From NCBI GenBank assembly GCA_964582545.1, contig CAZOSB010000032.1, forward strand, positions 1 to 24,661: DNA of 24,661 bases, written 5' to 3'. Numbering within the stretch: position 1 is the first letter of the stretch; each line of letters begins with the position of its first letter. This document shows, in pieces, positions 22,761 to 24,661 of this stretch. The notes below the pieces were generated by a model that worked only from the letters and a program-made list of their open reading frames with translations, had not been told where the DNA came from and searched no databases. The translations under genes were made by a program, and so were the position numbers. This DNA is from JAVVUJ01 sp964582545 (GTDB lineage: Bacteria; Bacillota; Clostridia; Peptostreptococcales; Anaerovoracaceae).

Positions 22761-24408
22761 AAGTGAATTTTCTTTACTCTTTATTATTTTGTTCGCCACG
22801 ATTCTATCTGTTTGGGTGGTGTTCTTTGTTTTCATGTCGAGCCATATCTATGAAAACACCGAAAGTCAGATGACTGTCACCGCAGGGCAGATTGTGGATG
22901 ATCTGGGTAAGGAATTTGCTAATTTGGAGCGGGTTTGTTACGCCTTATCCACCCAGCGTGAAACGGTTTCCTTTGTCCAAACCGAGGATATGGAAGAGCG
23001 GCTTGCGTTTGCAGGTGACATTGACAAAATACTTCAAAGTGGTAATTACGCTTCAAACTTAGCGGCGCATGTGATAGCCATTAGCCAAAGGGGGTGGTAT
23101 TATCGTTTTGCGGGAAAATTGTCAAACGCATCGGCAGAGCGGCTGTCCATTCTTGCAGACGGCATGAACCTGCCCGCCAATATTGCCATCGAGCTTGAAA
23201 ATACCCGATATATCGGATATGCTACCGGGATTTATGACGGTAGTGGAACGCAGTCAGGAACGCTGATGATGTTTACCGAAGAGGCAGGGCTTTTGGATAA
23301 GCTTTACATGTATTCCCCCGACAATTCCCTTTTTATCGGAATTGTTGTCGATGGGGAAATGATCAGCGCCAATTTAAAAAATTACCCAGATTTAAATAGT
23401 AAAACTGGCGGTAGCCTTGTGAGAAAGCATATTGGAATCACTCCTTTTGAAATTATCGTTGCAGCAGATCAGTCGCAGCTCACCGCATCCACCTATTATT
23501 TTTCTATATCCGCATTGATTATGGTTTTATCCTTTGCCGCAGTGCTAATTCTCTTTGCCAGAATACAAAATAAACGATTGATCACACCGATGATCAAGAT
23601 CATGCACAGCGCCGAAACTGTAGATATCAGTGGGGGGCAGTATACGCTACCACTGTCGGGCAGTGAGGAGTTTGACCGACTCATTGAAAAAATTAACTCC
23701 ATGTTGGTGCGGATAGACAAGCAAAATGATGAAATCATAACCTCTGGGTTAAAATTGAAAAACGCAGAAATCGCAAAACAAAAGGCAATTATCTTTTCTC
23801 TTAAAAAACAGATAAACGCCCATTTTATCATCAACACGCTCAGCACCATTAAAATCCTACTTGAAGAAGATGATTACAAACGAGCATCCGAAGCGCTATT
23901 TGGTCTCTCGGCATTAATCCGATACGCTTATACTAAAGATGAATTGGTTAGCTTGTGGGATGAAATGCATACTTTGGAAAAGTATGTTGAAATAATGAAT
24001 ATTCGATATAACAATAAAATTACAGTCAATTTTGATGTTGACGATCGGCTCATGGATGTACTTATGCCGCGTTTGCTGCTTCAGCCCATTGTGGAAAATT
24101 CCATTTTGCATGGGTTTCATAATATGACTGAGGGCTGCACTGTTGAGGTATCCGCCCATGTGAACGGTAAAAACGTGTGTATTTCCATTGGGGATAATGG
24201 CGAGGGCATGGAGGAGTCCCTTCTGACCAATCTGATAGGCAAAATTAACTCTTCTGAAGAATTGCCCGATGGCATCGATAACATTGCGCTGATTAACATC
24301 AAAAATCGGTTGAAGACACAGTATGGATCGGAGTTCACCTTCACCATGGGCAAAGGAAATAGAAGAGGGGTAACCCTAATTATAGAAATACCAGCAGCCT
24401 TAAAATAA
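22744..24408 (+). CDS. YesM-type sensor histidine kinase
   Basis: A 554-residue membrane kinase. TM1 lies at about residues 10-31, an extracytoplasmic sensor of about 220 residues follows, TM2 at about 252-274, then a HAMP-like region and the His_kinase (PF06580-type) domain. The H box is KKQINAHFIINTL with H360; the usual form is QINPHFLYNTL, so the proline and the tyrosine are changed. The N box LLQPIVENSILHGF is at about 445-458 and the G box GDNGEGM near 484, so ATP binding looks intact. The gene overlaps the response regulator by 17 bases, with AAAGGAG nine bases upstream of ATG 22744. Its extracytoplasmic part probably contacts one of the two binding proteins. Confidence 0.93.
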   Translation: MKRSLRSEFSLLFIILFATILSVWVVFFVFMSSHIYENTESQMTVTAGQIVDDLGKEFANLERVCYALSTQRETVSFVQTEDMEERLAFAGDIDKILQSGNYASNLAAHVIAISQRGWYYRFAGKLSNASAERLSILADGMNLPANIAIELENTRYIGYATGIYDGSGTQSGTLMMFTEEAGLLDKLYMYSPDNSLFIGIVVDGEMISANLKNYPDLNSKTGGSLVRKHIGITPFEIIVAADQSQLTASTYYFSISALIMVLSFAAVLILFARIQNKRLITPMIKIMHSAETVDISGGQYTLPLSGSEEFDRLIEKINSMLVRIDKQNDEIITSGLKLKNAEIAKQKAIIFSLKKQINAHFIINTLSTIKILLEEDDYKRASEALFGLSALIRYAYTKDELVSLWDEMHTLEKYVEIMNIRYNNKITVNFDVDDRLMDVLMPRLLLQPIVENSILHGFHNMTEGCTVEVSAHVNGKNVCISIGDNGEGMEESLLTNLIGKINSSEELPDGIDNIALINIKNRLKTQYGSEFTFTMGKGNRRGVTLIIEIPAALK

Positions 24409-24445
24409 GTTTTTCAAAAATGTTATACAATGACAATTAAAAATA

Positions 24446-24475
24446 TTGACATGGTGAGATAAGTTATAGTAAAAT
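24446..24475 (+). promoter_or_regulatory. Promoter for tRNA-Thr and tuf
   Basis: A perfect TTGACA at 24446-24451 and TAAAAT at 24470-24475 are 18 bases apart. The start would be near 24482, about 26 bases before the mature tRNA. No hairpin terminator is visible between the kinase stop and this promoter. Confidence 0.65.
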
Positions 24476-24507
24476 ATGAAAGTCATCCGCTGAAGGCATG
24501 AAAGTGT

Positions 24508-24583
24508 GCTGCTGTAACTCAGGAGGTAGAGTACTACCTTGGTAAGGTAGAAGTCACGGGTTCGAATCCCGTCAGTAGCTCCA
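24508..24583 (+). tRNA. tRNA-Thr (anticodon GGT)
   Basis: The sequence folds completely as a tRNA: acceptor GCTGCTG (24508-24514) with CAGTAGC (24573-24579, one G-U), D stem ACTC/GAGT, anticodon stem CTACC/GGTAG around loop TTGGTAA with anticodon GGT at 24541-24543, a five-base variable loop, T stem ACGGG/CCCGT around TTCGAAT, discriminator T and an encoded CCA at 24581-24583. GGT reads ACC and ACT threonine codons. It immediately precedes tuf, a common arrangement in Clostridia. Confidence 0.96.
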
Positions 24584-24640
24584 AAATTAATAGCACTTAA
24601 TTCCAAAAACGAAAAGAAATAAAAATGGAGGAAAGAAGAA

Positions 24641-24661
24641 ATGGCAAAAGCTAAATTTGAG
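24641..24661 (+). CDS. tuf: Elongation factor Tu, first seven codons
   Basis: ATG 24641 begins MAKAKFE, the standard start of EF-Tu, 10 bases after a GGAGG site at about 24627-24631. The gene runs off the window. EF-Tu delivers aminoacyl-tRNA to the ribosome. The position directly after tRNA-Thr supports the call although only seven residues are present. Confidence 0.8.

Noticed and set aside
24400..24606. Minus-strand 68-residue open frame containing DGIRTRD
   Set aside because: It is the antisense of tRNA-Thr; this peptide pattern is a well-known false protein produced by translating tRNA genes.
1..24661. CRISPR arrays, insertion sequences, phage genes or integrases
   Set aside because: No regularly spaced repeats, terminal inverted repeats or transposase, integrase or capsid-like proteins were seen; the accessory block has no visible mobility gene.

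Overview
The window reads as chromosomal DNA of a low-to-moderate GC Gram-positive anaerobe, most likely a member of the Clostridia (Bacillota). The main reason is a nearly continuous plus-strand run of the housekeeping block carD - yacL - ispDF - proS - cysE - cysS - mrnC - rlmB - sigH, which ends at tRNA-Thr and the first codons of tuf. Strong GGAGG-type ribosome binding sites, several TTG starts, a sporulation-type sigma-H gene and an SLH-domain surface protein fit the same assignment. The species cannot be named from the sequence.

Layout. 1-1088: the end of an inositol or sugar catabolism operon, with a transaldolase-family C-terminus and iolB. 1129-10090: a sigma-A promoter, then carD, the PIN/TRAM protein yacL, a fused ispDF for isoprenoid precursors, proS, a split chromate-transporter pair (chrA1/chrA2), a Nudix hydrolase, a cyclophilin, cysE and cysS. 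10137-14772: a bactofilin with its own promoter and a hairpin after it, then mrnC, an overlapping 64-residue membrane protein, thyA, folA, rlmB and sigH. Most genes here are closely spaced or overlap.

14773-24408 is different. It begins with two back-to-back hairpin terminators, which end sigH from the left and a large minus-strand gene from the right. That gene encodes a 1354-residue SLH surface protein with Ig-like and InlB-type repeats. It is divergent from a plus-strand operon of two solute-binding proteins, a YesN-type response regulator and a YesM-type histidine kinase. No permease or ATPase gene accompanies the binding proteins. The arrangement resembles the three-component HptRSA and PgtABC sensors, in which a binding protein serves the kinase rather than a transporter, but here with an additional, unrelated binding protein.

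The 214-bp intergenic region between the divergent units holds promoter-like elements in both directions and a 13-bp direct repeat with a 21-bp period that nearly abuts a plus-strand -35 element. This is the geometry expected of an AraC-family operator and makes autoregulation by the YesN-like regulator plausible. The segment looks like an accessory insertion into the sigH - tuf housekeeping junction. I saw no CRISPR array, insertion sequence, integrase or phage gene.
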